This document shows positions 54,747 to 64,000 of a DNA stretch of 64,000 nt, piece by piece. The notes under the pieces are model-generated. The model worked only from the letters and a program-made list of their open reading frames with translations, made no database searches and was not told the origin of the DNA. The translations under genes were made by a program, and so were the position numbers. This stretch comes from Schlegelella aquatica (GTDB lineage Bacteria; Pseudomonadota; Gammaproteobacteria; Burkholderiales; Burkholderiaceae_C). The first letter of the stretch is position 1, and each line of letters starts with the position of its first letter. The stretch spans positions 2,378,001 through 2,442,000 of the forward strand of contig NZ_CP110257.1 of assembly GCF_026013905.1 (NCBI RefSeq), written 5' to 3'.

Positions 54747-56459
54747 ATGAAGATCGTTCCCCGAGACGTCCCCCCGCGCGCCGCCTGGGCCCTGGAACAA
54801 GCCGGCATCCACCCGCTGCTCGCCCGGCTGTACGCGGCCCGCGGCATCTCGGACGCCGCGCAGCTGGACGACTCCCTCGCCCGCCTGCTCGCGCCCGACA
54901 CGCTGCACGGCTGCGCCGAGGCCGGCGCCTTCCTCGCCGACGCGATCCAGCAAGGCAAGCGCCTGTGCGTGGTGGCCGACTACGACTGCGACGGCGCCAC
55001 CGCGTGCGCCGTGGCGCTGCGCGGCCTGCGCCTGCTGGGCGCGGCCCCCGACACGTTGGGCTACGTGGTGCCCGACCGCGCGGTGCACGGCTACGGCCTC
55101 TCGCCGGCGGTGGTCGACCTGGCCCTGCGCACCCGCCCCGACGTGATCGTCACGGTCGACAACGGCATCGCCAGCTTCGAGGGGGTGCGCCACGCCCGCG
55201 CGTGCGGCGTGGACGTGGTGGTGACCGACCACCACCTGCCCGCCCGTCAGGGCGACGAGGTGCTCCTGCCGCCGGCCACCGTGATCGTCAACCCCAACCA
55301 GCCGGCCTGCGGCTTCAAGAGCAAGAGCATCGCCGGCGTCGGCGTGATGTTCTACGTGCTGCTCGCGGTGCGGGCCGAGCTGCGCCGGCGCGGCGCCTTC
55401 TCGCCGGCCGAGCAGCCGCGGCTCGATGCGCTGCTCGACCTGGTCGCGCTCGGCACGGTGGCCGACGTGGTGCGGCTCGACGCCAACAACCGGCGCCTCG
55501 TCGCGCAAGGGCTCAAGCGCATCCGCTCGGGCCGCATGCAGCCCGGCGTGGCCGCGCTGTTCCAGGTGGCGCGCCGCGACCCGGCCCGGGCCTGCTGCTT
55601 CGACTTCGGCTTCGCGCTCGGGCCCCGGCTCAACGCGGCCGGGCGCCTGGCGGACATGACGCTGGGCATCGAATGCCTGCTCACCGACGATGCGGCCCGC
55701 GCGATGGAACTGGCGCAGCAGCTCGATGCGATGAACCGCGAGCGTCGCGACGTGGAGGCCGGCATGCGCGAGCAGGCCGAGCTGCTGCTGGAGTCGCTGA
55801 TGCCCGAGGACGAACCGCCCCCGGCCGTCGCCATCTTCGACCCGGAGTTCCACGAAGGGGTGGTCGGCATCGTCGCTTCGCGCCTGAAGGACAAGCTGCA
55901 CCGGCCCACCTTCGTCTTCGCGCTCGGCCAGGACGGGCTGCTCAAAGGCTCGGGCCGCTCCATCCCGGGCTTTCACCTGCGCGATGCGCTCGACCTGGTG
56001 AGCAAGCGCCATCCCGGGGTGCTCAAGAAGTTCGGCGGGCACGCGATGGCCGCGGGCTGCACGATCGCCGAAGAGGACTTCGACCTGTTCGAGCACGCTT
56101 TCCAGCAGGTGGCGTCGCAGTGGCTGGACGCACCGCTGCTGCACCGCGTGGTGGCCACCGACGGCCCGCTCGAGCCGCAGTGGTTCGACCCGCAGGTCGT
56201 GCAGGCACTCGAGCGCGAGGTCTGGGGCCAGGCCTTCGAGGCGCCGATCTTCAACGACGACGTCGAGGTGCTCGCGCAGCGCATCGTCGGCGACAAACAC
56301 CTCAAGCTCACGCTGCGCCACCACGGCCAGGTGCGCGACGCGATCTGTTTCGGCCGCCAGGAGCCCCTGCCCGAGCGGGCGCACATCGCCTTCCGACTCG
56401 CGCTGGACGAGTACAACGGCCAGGCGCGCGTGCAGATGGTGGTGGAAGCGGTGGCCTGA
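54747..56459 (+). CDS. recJ: Single-stranded-DNA-specific exonuclease RecJ
   Basis: A 570-residue DHH-family 5'-3' ssDNA exonuclease used in recombination and mismatch repair. Metal-binding motifs are VVADYDCDGATA (75-86), VTVDNGIAS, VVTDHHLPA (the DHH motif) and LDLVALGTVADVV; the DHHA1 part holds GSGRSIPGFHLRDAL and KKFGGHAMAAGCTI, followed by an OB-like C-terminus. The start at 54747 is homologous and lies 8 bases after the rpfE-type gene. Length is usual for RecJ. Confidence 0.95.
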   Translation: MKIVPRDVPPRAAWALEQAGIHPLLARLYAARGISDAAQLDDSLARLLAPDTLHGCAEAGAFLADAIQQGKRLCVVADYDCDGATACAVALRGLRLLGAAPDTLGYVVPDRAVHGYGLSPAVVDLALRTRPDVIVTVDNGIASFEGVRHARACGVDVVVTDHHLPARQGDEVLLPPATVIVNPNQPACGFKSKSIAGVGVMFYVLLAVRAELRRRGAFSPAEQPRLDALLDLVALGTVADVVRLDANNRRLVAQGLKRIRSGRMQPGVAALFQVARRDPARACCFDFGFALGPRLNAAGRLADMTLGIECLLTDDAARAMELAQQLDAMNRERRDVEAGMREQAELLLESLMPEDEPPPAVAIFDPEFHEGVVGIVASRLKDKLHRPTFVFALGQDGLLKGSGRSIPGFHLRDALDLVSKRHPGVLKKFGGHAMAAGCTIAEEDFDLFEHAFQQVASQWLDAPLLHRVVATDGPLEPQWFDPQVVQALEREVWGQAFEAPIFNDDVEVLAQRIVGDKHLKLTLRHHGQVRDAICFGRQEPLPERAHIAFRLALDEYNGQARVQMVVEAVA

Positions 56460-56639
56460 GGCGCGGCGTCCGGCCGCCCCGAGCGGCGCCGCCACGTCCT
56501 GCACCCATCGCCCCAGTGGTGACGATGGCGCGACGCGGCCGAAGGCCGCCCCACGGCCTGGCCGTTCTGGCGCAGGCAGACCGGTTGCTGGACACTCGCA
56601 GGACGGCCGGGCCTTCCCGCGCCGAAGAAGGGAGCCACC

Positions 56640-57911
56640 ATGGCCACACGCGACCGGCCTTCCTCGCCTGCGCCACTCGCCGGGGCGGCTTCGCCGCGCT
56701 CGGCACCCGCCTGTGACGCTGAACGGCGCGCCTGCCTGCTGCGTTTGGGCGCGTGGTCGGCCTGGGCCGCGCTGGCGGGCTGCGGAGGCGGCGGCTCGAA
56801 CCGCCCCGCCGCGCCCCCCGCACCGGCGGCACCGGCGCCCGCGTCCTCGCCGGCGCTGCGGCGGGTCCTGGTGGCGGATGGATGGGCCGCCGCCTGGAGC
56901 CTGGCCTTCCTGCCCGACGGGCGAATGCTCGTCACCGAGAAGCCGGGCCGCCTGCGCACGGTCACTCCCCAGGGCCAGGTCTCGGCTCCTCTCGACGGCG
57001 TGCCGGCCGTGCGCTTCGAGGGGCAAGGCGGCTTGCTCGACGTCGCGCTCGACCCGGCCTTCGCCACCAATCGCCTCGTCTACCTGAGCTATGCGGAGCC
57101 CGACTCCGCCGACCCGTCGCTGAGCGGCACGGCCCTGGCGCGCGCGGAACTCGATCTCGCCCGTGCCCGCCTCGTCAACATGGAGGTGATCTTCCGCATG
57201 AGCCCGAAGGTGGCGGGCAGCGCGCACTTCGGCGGCCGTCTCGCGCTGCCCGGCGACGGCACGATCTTTCTCACCCTCGGCGACCGCATGCAGGCCGGCG
57301 ATGGCCCGCAGCGCCTGGACACCCATCTGGGCAAGGTGGTGCGGGTCGGCACGGACGGCCGCATCCCGGCCGACAACCCCTTCGTCGGCCAACCTGCGGC
57401 CCGCCCCGAGATCTGGAGCCTGGGCCACCGCAACGTGCAGGGCGCCGCCTGGGACGCCGAAAGGGGCGTGCTGTGGACCTGCGAGCACGGCCCGCAAGGC
57501 GGCGACGAGTTGAACCTGACCCGCGCGGGCGGAAACCACGGGTGGCCGCTGCGCAGCTACGGCTGCGCCTATGGGGAGCCGGTCGGCAGCGCCTGCGCCA
57601 TCGGGGGCGGCACGCACGCCCCGGCCTTCGTCGAGCCGGCCACCACCTGGGTGCCGACCTCGATCGCGCCCAGCGGGCTGGCGTTGTGCACGTCCAGCCG
57701 CATCCCGGCCTGGCAGGGGCATCTGTTCACCGGCGCGCTCGCCGGCCGGGGCTTGTGGCGGTTGGGGCTGGAGGGGGAACAGGTGGTCTTCCGGGAGGCC
57801 TTGCTGCGCGAATGGGGGCAGCGCATCCGGGATGTGCGGCAGGGGCCGGACGGATGGCTGTACCTGTTGACCGACGGCGCCAACGGCGCGTTGGTGCGCC
57901 TGGAGGCCTGA
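56640..57911 (+). CDS. PQQ-dependent sugar dehydrogenase-like lipoprotein
   Basis: A 423-residue six-bladed propeller of the soluble glucose/sorbosone dehydrogenase (aldose sugar dehydrogenase) family. Blades include [54 protein letters not shown] and [12 protein letters not shown], with [13 protein letters not shown] containing the usual active-site histidine region. The N-terminus ends in a lipobox (ALAGC, Cys48) after an Arg-Arg pair, so it is probably a lipoprotein, unlike its downstream paralogue. AAGGGAG precedes the ATG. The natural sugar substrate is unknown. Confidence 0.85.
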   Translation: MATRDRPSSPAPLAGAASPRSAPACDAERRACLLRLGAWSAWAALAGCGGGGSNRPAAPPAPAAPAPASSPALRRVLVADGWAAAWSLAFLPDGRMLVTEKPGRLRTVTPQGQVSAPLDGVPAVRFEGQGGLLDVALDPAFATNRLVYLSYAEPDSADPSLSGTALARAELDLARARLVNMEVIFRMSPKVAGSAHFGGRLALPGDGTIFLTLGDRMQAGDGPQRLDTHLGKVVRVGTDGRIPADNPFVGQPAARPEIWSLGHRNVQGAAWDAERGVLWTCEHGPQGGDELNLTRAGGNHGWPLRSYGCAYGEPVGSACAIGGGTHAPAFVEPATTWVPTSIAPSGLALCTSSRIPAWQGHLFTGALAGRGLWRLGLEGEQVVFREALLREWGQRIRDVRQGPDGWLYLLTDGANGALVRLEA

Positions 57912-58070
57912 GCCCGCCGCCCGCACGTCCCCGCCCGCACCCCGGCCGCACCCCGGCCGGGCAGTGCGCGACGACAAAGCCCCCTGCCCTGGCGTGCGTG
58001 GGCGCCTTGGGGCAGCATGAAGCGCCCGTCAGGCCTCGCGTTCGACGCCGATCAGCCCAGGAGTTTGCCC

Positions 58071-59261
58071 ATGCCCCCTTTGCTTCGCATGCCGCCCCGC
58101 TCGCCGCACGCCGCGTCCCTCCAACGCCGCCGTCTGCTGGGGGCGGCAGGAGCCGGTGCCGCTGCCGCGGTCGTGGCGGGCCTGGTCCCCGGGCGACCGG
58201 CTGCGGCACAGAGCCCTGCCCTGCGCGTCGTGACGGTTGCCAAGGGGCTGCAACACCCGTGGGGCCTGGCCTTCCTGCCCGATGGGCGCATGTGGGTGAC
58301 CGAGCGCCCCGGGCGGCTGCGCCTCGTCGGCCCGGACGGCCGCCTCGGCCCGCCCGTCGAAGGCCTGCCCAAGGTCGTGGCCGAAGGCCAGGGAGGCCTC
58401 TTGGACGTCGCCCTCGACCCGCGCTTTGCCGACAACGGCCTCGTCTACTGGAGCTATGCCGAGGCTGGCGACGGCGGTGCCGGCACGGCCGTCGCGCGAG
58501 GTCGCTTGCAAGGACAGCGCCTCGGCGAGGTGGCGGTCATCTTCCGCCAGCAACCCAAGGTGGGCGGTTCGGCCCACTTCGGCTCGCGGCTGGTGTTCGA
58601 CCGCCAGGGCAAGCTCTTCGTCACGCTGGGCGACCGCTTCCGCTACCGCGATCAGGCGCAGGATCTGGGCGTGCATCTGGGCAAGATCGTGCGCATCGAG
58701 CCCGACGGGCGCGTGCCGGCGGACAACCCCTTCGTCGGCCGCGCGGGCGCACGTCCGGAGATCTGGAGCTACGGGCACCGCAACGTGCAAGGCGCGGCGC
58801 TGCACCCGCAGACGGGCGAGCTGTGGACGCACGAGCATGGACCGCAGGGCGGCGACGAGGTCAATGTGGTGCTACCCGGCCGCAACTACGGCTGGCCGGT
58901 CGTCACCCACGGGCGGGAGTACGGCACCGGCCTCAAGATCGGCGAAGGCACCGACAAGCCCGGGATGGAGCCGCCGCTCACCCACTGGGTGCCCTCGATC
59001 GCGCCGAGCGGCATGGCCTTCCTCACGAGCGACCGCTACCCCGGCTGGAAGGGCAGCCTCTTCGTCGGCGCGCTGCGGGCGCAGGTGCTGGTGCGCCTGG
59101 AACTGGACGGCCGCCGCGTGGTGCGCGAGGAGCGCCTGCTGCCCACGCTGAACGAGCGCCTGCGCGACGTGCGGCAGGGGCCGGACGGCTGGCTCTACCT
59201 GCTCACCGACAGCGAGGACGGACGCATCCTGCGGGTGGAGGCCGCGGGGCAGCGAGGTTGA
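58071..59261 (+). CDS. PQQ-dependent sugar dehydrogenase with Tat-like signal
   Basis: A 396-residue paralogue of the preceding gene with the same propeller motifs ([82 protein letters not shown]). The N-terminus carries RRRLLG (19-24) before a hydrophobic stretch and an AAA-Q cleavage site near 47, a likely Tat signal; such enzymes fold with PQQ and calcium in the periplasm. The start at 58071 is fixed by AGGAG 8-12 bases upstream; the frame also runs to an ATG at 58017. A 159-bp gap separates the two genes. Confidence 0.87.
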   Translation: MPPLLRMPPRSPHAASLQRRRLLGAAGAGAAAAVVAGLVPGRPAAAQSPALRVVTVAKGLQHPWGLAFLPDGRMWVTERPGRLRLVGPDGRLGPPVEGLPKVVAEGQGGLLDVALDPRFADNGLVYWSYAEAGDGGAGTAVARGRLQGQRLGEVAVIFRQQPKVGGSAHFGSRLVFDRQGKLFVTLGDRFRYRDQAQDLGVHLGKIVRIEPDGRVPADNPFVGRAGARPEIWSYGHRNVQGAALHPQTGELWTHEHGPQGGDEVNVVLPGRNYGWPVVTHGREYGTGLKIGEGTDKPGMEPPLTHWVPSIAPSGMAFLTSDRYPGWKGSLFVGALRAQVLVRLELDGRRVVREERLLPTLNERLRDVRQGPDGWLYLLTDSEDGRILRVEAAGQRG

Positions 59262-59325
59262 GCGGCGCCGCGGGAGCAGGCGGGCACGCGGCCACCCCCG
59301 CCCGGCGCGGACGGCCCTCGCCGGG

Positions 59326-60450
59326 CTACCGCACCTGCCCGACCACGCCCTCGACCAGGTAGTTCATCTCGGCGATCTCCTTCTCGCCGAGCGTGCCCTG
59401 CGCCAGCCGCACGCGCCCCTCGTTGTCCACGATGCGGCCCGAGAACGGATGGAACCGGCCGGCCGCGATCGCCTGCTGACGCTGACGCACCACCTCGACC
59501 GTCTCCTTGGGCACCGACTCGTGCAACGCCGCGAGCCGCACCGTGCCGTCGGCCACGCCGCCCCACGAGGGCTGGGCGCGCCAGCGCCCCTCCAGCACCG
59601 CCTGCGCGACGCTCGTGTAGAACTGGCCCCAGTGGTGCGTCACCGCGGTCAGCTGCCCCTTCGGTGCGAAGCGCCGCATGTCGCTGTGGTAAGGGATGCT
59701 CATCGCCCCGCGCTCCTCGGCCGCCTGCACCGCGGCGGAGGACGCGCTGTGGTGGGTGATGACGTCCGCACCCTGGTGGATCAGCGTGAGCGCCGCATCG
59801 CGCTCGCGCGACGGATCGAACCAGGCGTTGAGCCAGACGACCTTCACCTGCGCCTTGGGGTTGACCTCGCGCACACCGATGGCGAAGGCGTTGATGCCCT
59901 GCACCACCTCCGGCAGCGGAAAGCCCGCGACGTAGCCCACGACGCCCGTCTTGCTCATCTTGCCCGCGACCAGGCCGGCCAGGTAGCGGCCCTCGTAGAA
60001 GCGCGCGTTGTAGGTGGCCATGTTCGGCGCCGACTTGTAGCCGCCCATGTGCTCGAACGCGACGTTCGGGAACTCCTTGGCCACCCGCAGCGTCGGGTCC
60101 ATGTAGCCGAAGCTCGTGGTGAAGATGAGCTGGTGCCCCTCGCGCGCCAGGTCGCGGATCACGCGCTCGGACTCCGCGCCTTCGGCCACGTTCTCGACAT
60201 GGCTGGTGCGCACCTTGCCCGCGAGGTTCTTCTCGAGTTCCAGGCGGCCCTGGTTGTGCTGGTAGGTCCAGCCCGCCTCGCCGACGGGGCTCACGAACAC
60301 GAAGCCCACCTTCAACTCGCCGCGCACCGCGCCTTGCGGCTGCGCCGCGGCGGGGCTCACGGGCAAGAGGGAGAGGCAGGCACACAGGCCGAGGGTGACG
60401 GTGGCGGCCCGCCGCCCACGCGCGGCGCGGCCCATGAGGTTTTTGAACAT
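59326..60450 (-). CDS. BMP-family nucleoside-binding protein (periplasmic)
   Basis: A 374-residue substrate-binding protein of the BMP/Med family (PnrA-like, purine nucleoside ABC importers). A signal peptide is visible (RAATVTLGLCACLSLLPVSP, cut near AAA-Q at 37). Motifs: VGFVFVSPVGEAGWTYQHNQ, IFTTSFGYMDP, GYKSAPNMATYNARFYEGRY and GADVITHHSAS. It is a soluble periplasmic paralogue of the second BMP gene (61786-62949). It lies downstream of add with a 59-base hairpin-bearing gap. Confidence 0.88.
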   Translation of the reverse strand: MFKNLMGRAARGRRAATVTLGLCACLSLLPVSPAAAQPQGAVRGELKVGFVFVSPVGEAGWTYQHNQGRLELEKNLAGKVRTSHVENVAEGAESERVIRDLAREGHQLIFTTSFGYMDPTLRVAKEFPNVAFEHMGGYKSAPNMATYNARFYEGRYLAGLVAGKMSKTGVVGYVAGFPLPEVVQGINAFAIGVREVNPKAQVKVVWLNAWFDPSRERDAALTLIHQGADVITHHSASSAAVQAAEERGAMSIPYHSDMRRFAPKGQLTAVTHHWGQFYTSVAQAVLEGRWRAQPSWGGVADGTVRLAALHESVPKETVEVVRQRQQAIAAGRFHPFSGRIVDNEGRVRLAQGTLGEKEIAEMNYLVEGVVGQVR

Positions 60451-60466
60451 GGTTGTCCTCTACATG

Positions 60467-60498
60467 GCCCCAGGAAGGACGGCCGTGCCTCCTGGGGC
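60467..60498. repeat. Imperfect hairpin between add and the distal BMP gene
   Basis: GCCCCAGGA (60467-60475) and TCCTGGGGC (60490-60498) pair around AGGACGGCCGTGCC, itself partly self-complementary. It lies in the 59-bp gap between the add stop and the BMP start and could influence mRNA processing. Confidence 0.45.
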
Positions 60499-60509
60499 GC
60501 GGAGGACGG

Positions 60510-61667
<1,158 letters not shown>

Positions 61668-61695
61668 TCATCGCTCGGCGGGCCCCGGGAAGCAC

Positions 61696-61730
61696 GACGG
61701 CCGCCGGAGCCCATGACCCCGGCGGCCGTC
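61696..61730. repeat. 12-bp stem-loop between the proximal BMP gene and add
   Basis: GACGGCCGCCGG (61696-61707) and CCGGCGGCCGTC (61719-61730) are perfectly complementary across an 11-nt loop. It follows the binding-protein gene by 55 bases in the operon direction. Without a T-tract it may be a weak terminator or a 3'-end stabiliser that raises binding-protein levels over add. Confidence 0.6.
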
Positions 61731-61785
61731 CTGCAGGCGCACCGCCCCGTCGATCGAGTGTCCTCTCGCCGGGGCGCTCGCATCG

Positions 61786-62949
61786 TCACTTGCCCGTCGG
61801 CACCTTGCCTTCGACGCCCTTGACGTACCAGTTGATGCTGTGCAGGAACTTGTCGTCGGCGACCTGGTCCTTGGCGAGCACTTCCTTGCCGTTCTGGTCG
61901 ACGATCGGGCCCTTCCAGATCACGAAGCTGCCGTCCTTCAGGCCGGCCTTGATCTTCTCGACCTGCTCCTTGACGTCGGCAGGCACCTTGTCGGAGACGG
62001 AGACGAGGTCGATCGCGCCTTCCTTGACGCCCCACCAGTTCTGCTCGGTCTTCCAGGTGCCTTCGAGCACTTCCTTGACGGCCTTCTTGTAGTAGGGGCC
62101 CCAGTTGATGACGGCCGACGCGAGGTGGGCGTTGGGGCCGAAGGCGCTCATGTCGGAGTCCCAGCCGAAGCCGAACTTGCCGGCCTTCTCGGCCGTCTGC
62201 AGCACGGCCGACGAGTCGGTGTTCTGCATCAGCACGTCGGCCCCCTGGTTGATGAGCGACTGCGCGGCCTCGCCTTCCTTGGGCGGGTCGAACCACTTGT
62301 TGACCCACACGACCTTGGTCTTGATCTTGGGATTGACCGACTGCGCGCCCAGCGTGAACGAGTTGATGTTGCGGATCACCTCGGGGATCGGGATCGAGGC
62401 CACCACGCCCAGCGTGTGGGTCTTGGTCATCTTGCCGGCGATGACCCCCGCCATGTAGGCGCCCTCGTAGGTGCGCGAGTCGTAGATGCGCATGTTCTCG
62501 GCCGTCTTGTAGCCGGTGGCATGCTCGAACTTCACGTCCTTGTGATCGGCGGCGACCTTGAGCATCGGCTCCATGTAGCCGAAGGTGGTGCCGAAGATGA
62601 GCTTGTTGCCTTGGCCCACCATGTCGCGGATCACACGCTCGGCGTCCGCCGCCTCGGGCACGTTCTCGACGTAGCTGGTGACCACCTTGTTGCCGAACTC
62701 GGCCTCGACCTCTTTGCGGCCGCGATCGTGCGCATAGGTCCAGCCGGCGTCCCCCACCGGGCCCACGTAGGCGAAGGCGATCTTCAGCGGCTCGGACTTG
62801 GGCGCCGGTGCGGAGGCCTCGGTCACGGGCGCGGGGGCCTGTGCCGGTGCTTCGGCTTCCTTCTTGCCGCAGCCGGCCAGTACGGCAGCGGCCGCGAGCG
62901 AGCCCAGGCTCGCCAGCTTCAGCAGGGAACGTTTGGTCTGATCGGTCAT
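61786..62949 (-). CDS. BMP-family nucleoside-binding lipoprotein
   Basis: A 387-residue BMP/Med-family binding protein with a lipobox (VLAGC, Cys27) and a Pro/Ala-rich linker. Motifs parallel the other copy: AFAYVGPVGDAGWTYAHDRG, IFGTTFGYMEPMLKV, GYKTAENMRIYDSRTYEGAY and GADVLMQNTDSS. It lies just after the permease genes, so it is the probable main binding protein of this importer. GGAGAGA lies five bases before the ATG. A GATAAT box in the 75-bp gap upstream may give it its own promoter. Confidence 0.9.
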   Translation of the reverse strand: MTDQTKRSLLKLASLGSLAAAAVLAGCGKKEAEAPAQAPAPVTEASAPAPKSEPLKIAFAYVGPVGDAGWTYAHDRGRKEVEAEFGNKVVTSYVENVPEAADAERVIRDMVGQGNKLIFGTTFGYMEPMLKVAADHKDVKFEHATGYKTAENMRIYDSRTYEGAYMAGVIAGKMTKTHTLGVVASIPIPEVIRNINSFTLGAQSVNPKIKTKVVWVNKWFDPPKEGEAAQSLINQGADVLMQNTDSSAVLQTAEKAGKFGFGWDSDMSAFGPNAHLASAVINWGPYYKKAVKEVLEGTWKTEQNWWGVKEGAIDLVSVSDKVPADVKEQVEKIKAGLKDGSFVIWKGPIVDQNGKEVLAKDQVADDKFLHSINWYVKGVEGKVPTGK

Positions 62950-62982
62950 GAGGTCTCTCCGAAAGGGACGCAAGGAAGGTCG

Positions 62983-62988
62983 ATTATC
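62983..62988 (-). promoter_or_regulatory. Candidate -10 before the BMP lipoprotein gene
   Basis: GATAAT on the minus strand, 34 bases before the BMP ATG, between permease stop and BMP start. The -35 region is weak (GGCTGT at 17-base spacing), so this is only a possible internal promoter. Confidence 0.35.
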
Positions 62989-63024
62989 TCGTCAGGCATC
63001 TCTGGACAGCCATCGCGGCGGCAC

Positions 63025-63945
63025 TCACGAGCCCGGATAGAACGGCTTGCCCAGCGAGGCCGGCATGTTCACGCGGATCCACGTCGGGTTGCGGGAGATG
63101 AGCACCAGCACCACGATGGTGGCCAGGTAGGGCAGCATCGTGAGGAACTGGCTGGCGATCTGCACGCCCTGCCCCTGCAGGTGGAACTGCAGCATGGTCA
63201 CGCCGCCGAACAGGTAGGCGCCGAGCAGCACACGGGCGGGACGCCAGGTGGCGAAGGTGGTGAGCGCCAGCGCGATCCAGCCCTTGCCGGCGATCATCCC
63301 CTCGACCCACAGCGGCGTGTAGACCACCGAGATGTAGGCCCCGGCCACGCCGCACAGCGCGCCGCCCACGGTGACGGCGAGCAGCCGGATGCGCCGCACC
63401 GGGTAGCCGAGCGCATGGGCCGACTCGGGCGACTCGCCCACGGCGCGCAACACCAGCCCGGCGCGCGAGCGGTACAGGAACCAGGCCAGGCCCCCGGCGA
63501 GCAAGATCGCCAGGTACACCATCGGGTGATGCTTGAAGAGCGCCGGGCCGACGAACGGAATGTCCGCCAACCCCGGGATCTCGAAGCGCGGACGCTCGGA
63601 GAGCTTCTCCTGCGTGTACCCGATGCCGACGAAGGCCGAAAAGCCCGCACCGAAGAGGCTCAGCGCCAGGCCCGTGGCGTACTGGTTGGTGTTGAGCCAG
63701 ATGACGAGCACGCCGAAGGCGAGCGCCAGCACGGCACCCGCCCCGGCGCCGGCGGCGAAGGCCAGTGTGTCGCTGCCGGTATGCACCGCGGTGGCGAAGC
63801 CGGCGATGGCCGCCACCAGCATCATGCCTTCGGCGCCGAGGTTGACCACACCCGCACGCTCGTTGATGAGCAGGCCCAGCGCCGCGATGGCGAGCACCGT
63901 GCCGGCATTCATGGTCGCGGCGATGAGCAAAGCGATGGCGTCCAT
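63025..63945 (-). CDS. ABC transporter permease (nucleoside, BmpA-type system)
   Basis: A 306-residue permease of the branched-chain/ribose-type ABC family used with BMP proteins. Segments are ALGLLINERAGVVNLGAEGM at 23-42, NTNQYATGLALSLFGAGFSA, and the EAA-like region RAVGESPESAHALGYPVRRI. About nine helices. It starts 5 bases after the stop of another permease gene and precedes the BMP lipoprotein gene. The start MDAIALLIAATMNAG at 63945 is preferred to an upstream arginine-rich frame. Confidence 0.9.
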   Translation of the reverse strand: MDAIALLIAATMNAGTVLAIAALGLLINERAGVVNLGAEGMMLVAAIAGFATAVHTGSDTLAFAAGAGAGAVLALAFGVLVIWLNTNQYATGLALSLFGAGFSAFVGIGYTQEKLSERPRFEIPGLADIPFVGPALFKHHPMVYLAILLAGGLAWFLYRSRAGLVLRAVGESPESAHALGYPVRRIRLLAVTVGGALCGVAGAYISVVYTPLWVEGMIAGKGWIALALTTFATWRPARVLLGAYLFGGVTMLQFHLQGQGVQIASQFLTMLPYLATIVVLVLISRNPTWIRVNMPASLGKPFYPGS

Positions 63946-63949
63946 GGGA

Positions 63950-64000
63950 TCAGGCCTTCTTCGACGTGAGGGCCGCGGCCGGCGCAAGCCGCCGCTGCCA
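63950..64000 (-). CDS. C-terminal fragment of the upstream ABC permease gene
   Basis: Sixteen codons plus stop at the right edge (WQRRLAPAAALTSKKA), in frame up to TGA at 63952-63950. Position and the 4-base gap to the next permease suggest the paired permease subunit of the same nucleoside importer. Too little sequence remains to confirm the family. Confidence 0.5.
   Translation of the reverse strand, partial: WQRRLAPAAALTSKKA

Noticed and set aside
54648..57977. 1109-codon open frame antisense to recJ and the first sugar dehydrogenase
   Set aside because: Same reason: it covers two clear genes on the other strand and has the Arg/Gly/Ala-rich composition typical of GC-rich reverse frames.

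Overview
This is a compact, high-GC (visibly near 70%), densely coding chromosomal window. Gene content and order match the order Burkholderiales (Betaproteobacteria), most plausibly a Rubrivivax/Leptothrix/Caldimonas-type lineage. That placement is inferred from order-typical neighbourhoods: rpsP-rimM-trmD-rplS followed by a NUDIX hydrolase and a CobD/CbiB-like protein; murJ divergent from rpsT; DUF3579-argD-argF; purM divergent from perM-hda; ribF-ileS-lspA; and an rpfE-type gene before recJ. No rRNA or tRNA gene, CRISPR array, insertion sequence or prophage was recognised. Nearly all of it is core or metabolic genome, with no obvious genomic island.

Layout. 1-4.5 kb: the end of rsgA, then a leftward block with the ribosomal operon rpsP-rimM-trmD-rplS closed by a clear terminator, then NUDIX and CobD-like genes. 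4.5-6.7 kb: a TM2-type membrane protein and a Pit phosphate transporter with its DUF47 partner. 6.8-11.7 kb: a tightly overlapping leftward operon perM-hda-HAD hydrolase-pcnB-folK-DUF486. 11.8-15.9 kb: purM, a SirB1-type protein, murJ and rpsT. 16-25 kb: arginine genes (argD, argF, argG) interrupted by DUF2784, YkgJ and a kynurenine operon (kynB-kynU-kynA) that converts tryptophan to anthranilate. 24.5-29.7 kb: ppnP, murB, yajQ, a retropepsin-like protease and a pair of acyl-CoA dehydrogenases. 29.8-36.7 kb: rsuA, ribF, ileS, lspA and a soluble PAS hybrid histidine kinase. 36.8-45 kb: quinone oxidoreductase, small membrane proteins, two DMT exporters, an SDR, gamma-glutamyltransferase and DUF3422. 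45-53.7 kb: tctBA without a tctC, a GspE-like ATPase, and lolC-lolD-tatD-glycosylase-methyltransferase-like genes. 53.8-64 kb: rpfE-type gene and recJ, two tandem PQQ-type sugar dehydrogenases, and a nucleoside ABC transporter locus (two BMP binding proteins, adenosine deaminase, permeases) running off the right edge.

The most unusual structures are two short direct duplications of gene ends. A 55-bp copy of the argF 3' end lies 159 bp downstream and forms the last codons of the convergent DUF2784 gene. A 66-bp copy of the lolC-stop/lolD-start junction lies 136 bp away and creates a 47-codon bridging frame that links lolC to lolD by the same start/stop overlap at both ends. In both cases the two copies flank a 70-104 bp spacer with inverted repeats. 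Several genes also carry -10-like boxes only 5-9 nt before their start codons, which suggests leaderless transcripts. The hybrid kinase lacks the conserved N-box asparagine. I found no convincing wholly new multi-gene system.

Start codons were chosen from homologous N-termini and visible ribosome-binding sites and often differ from the longest open frame. Functions are assigned from recognised family motifs without database searches.
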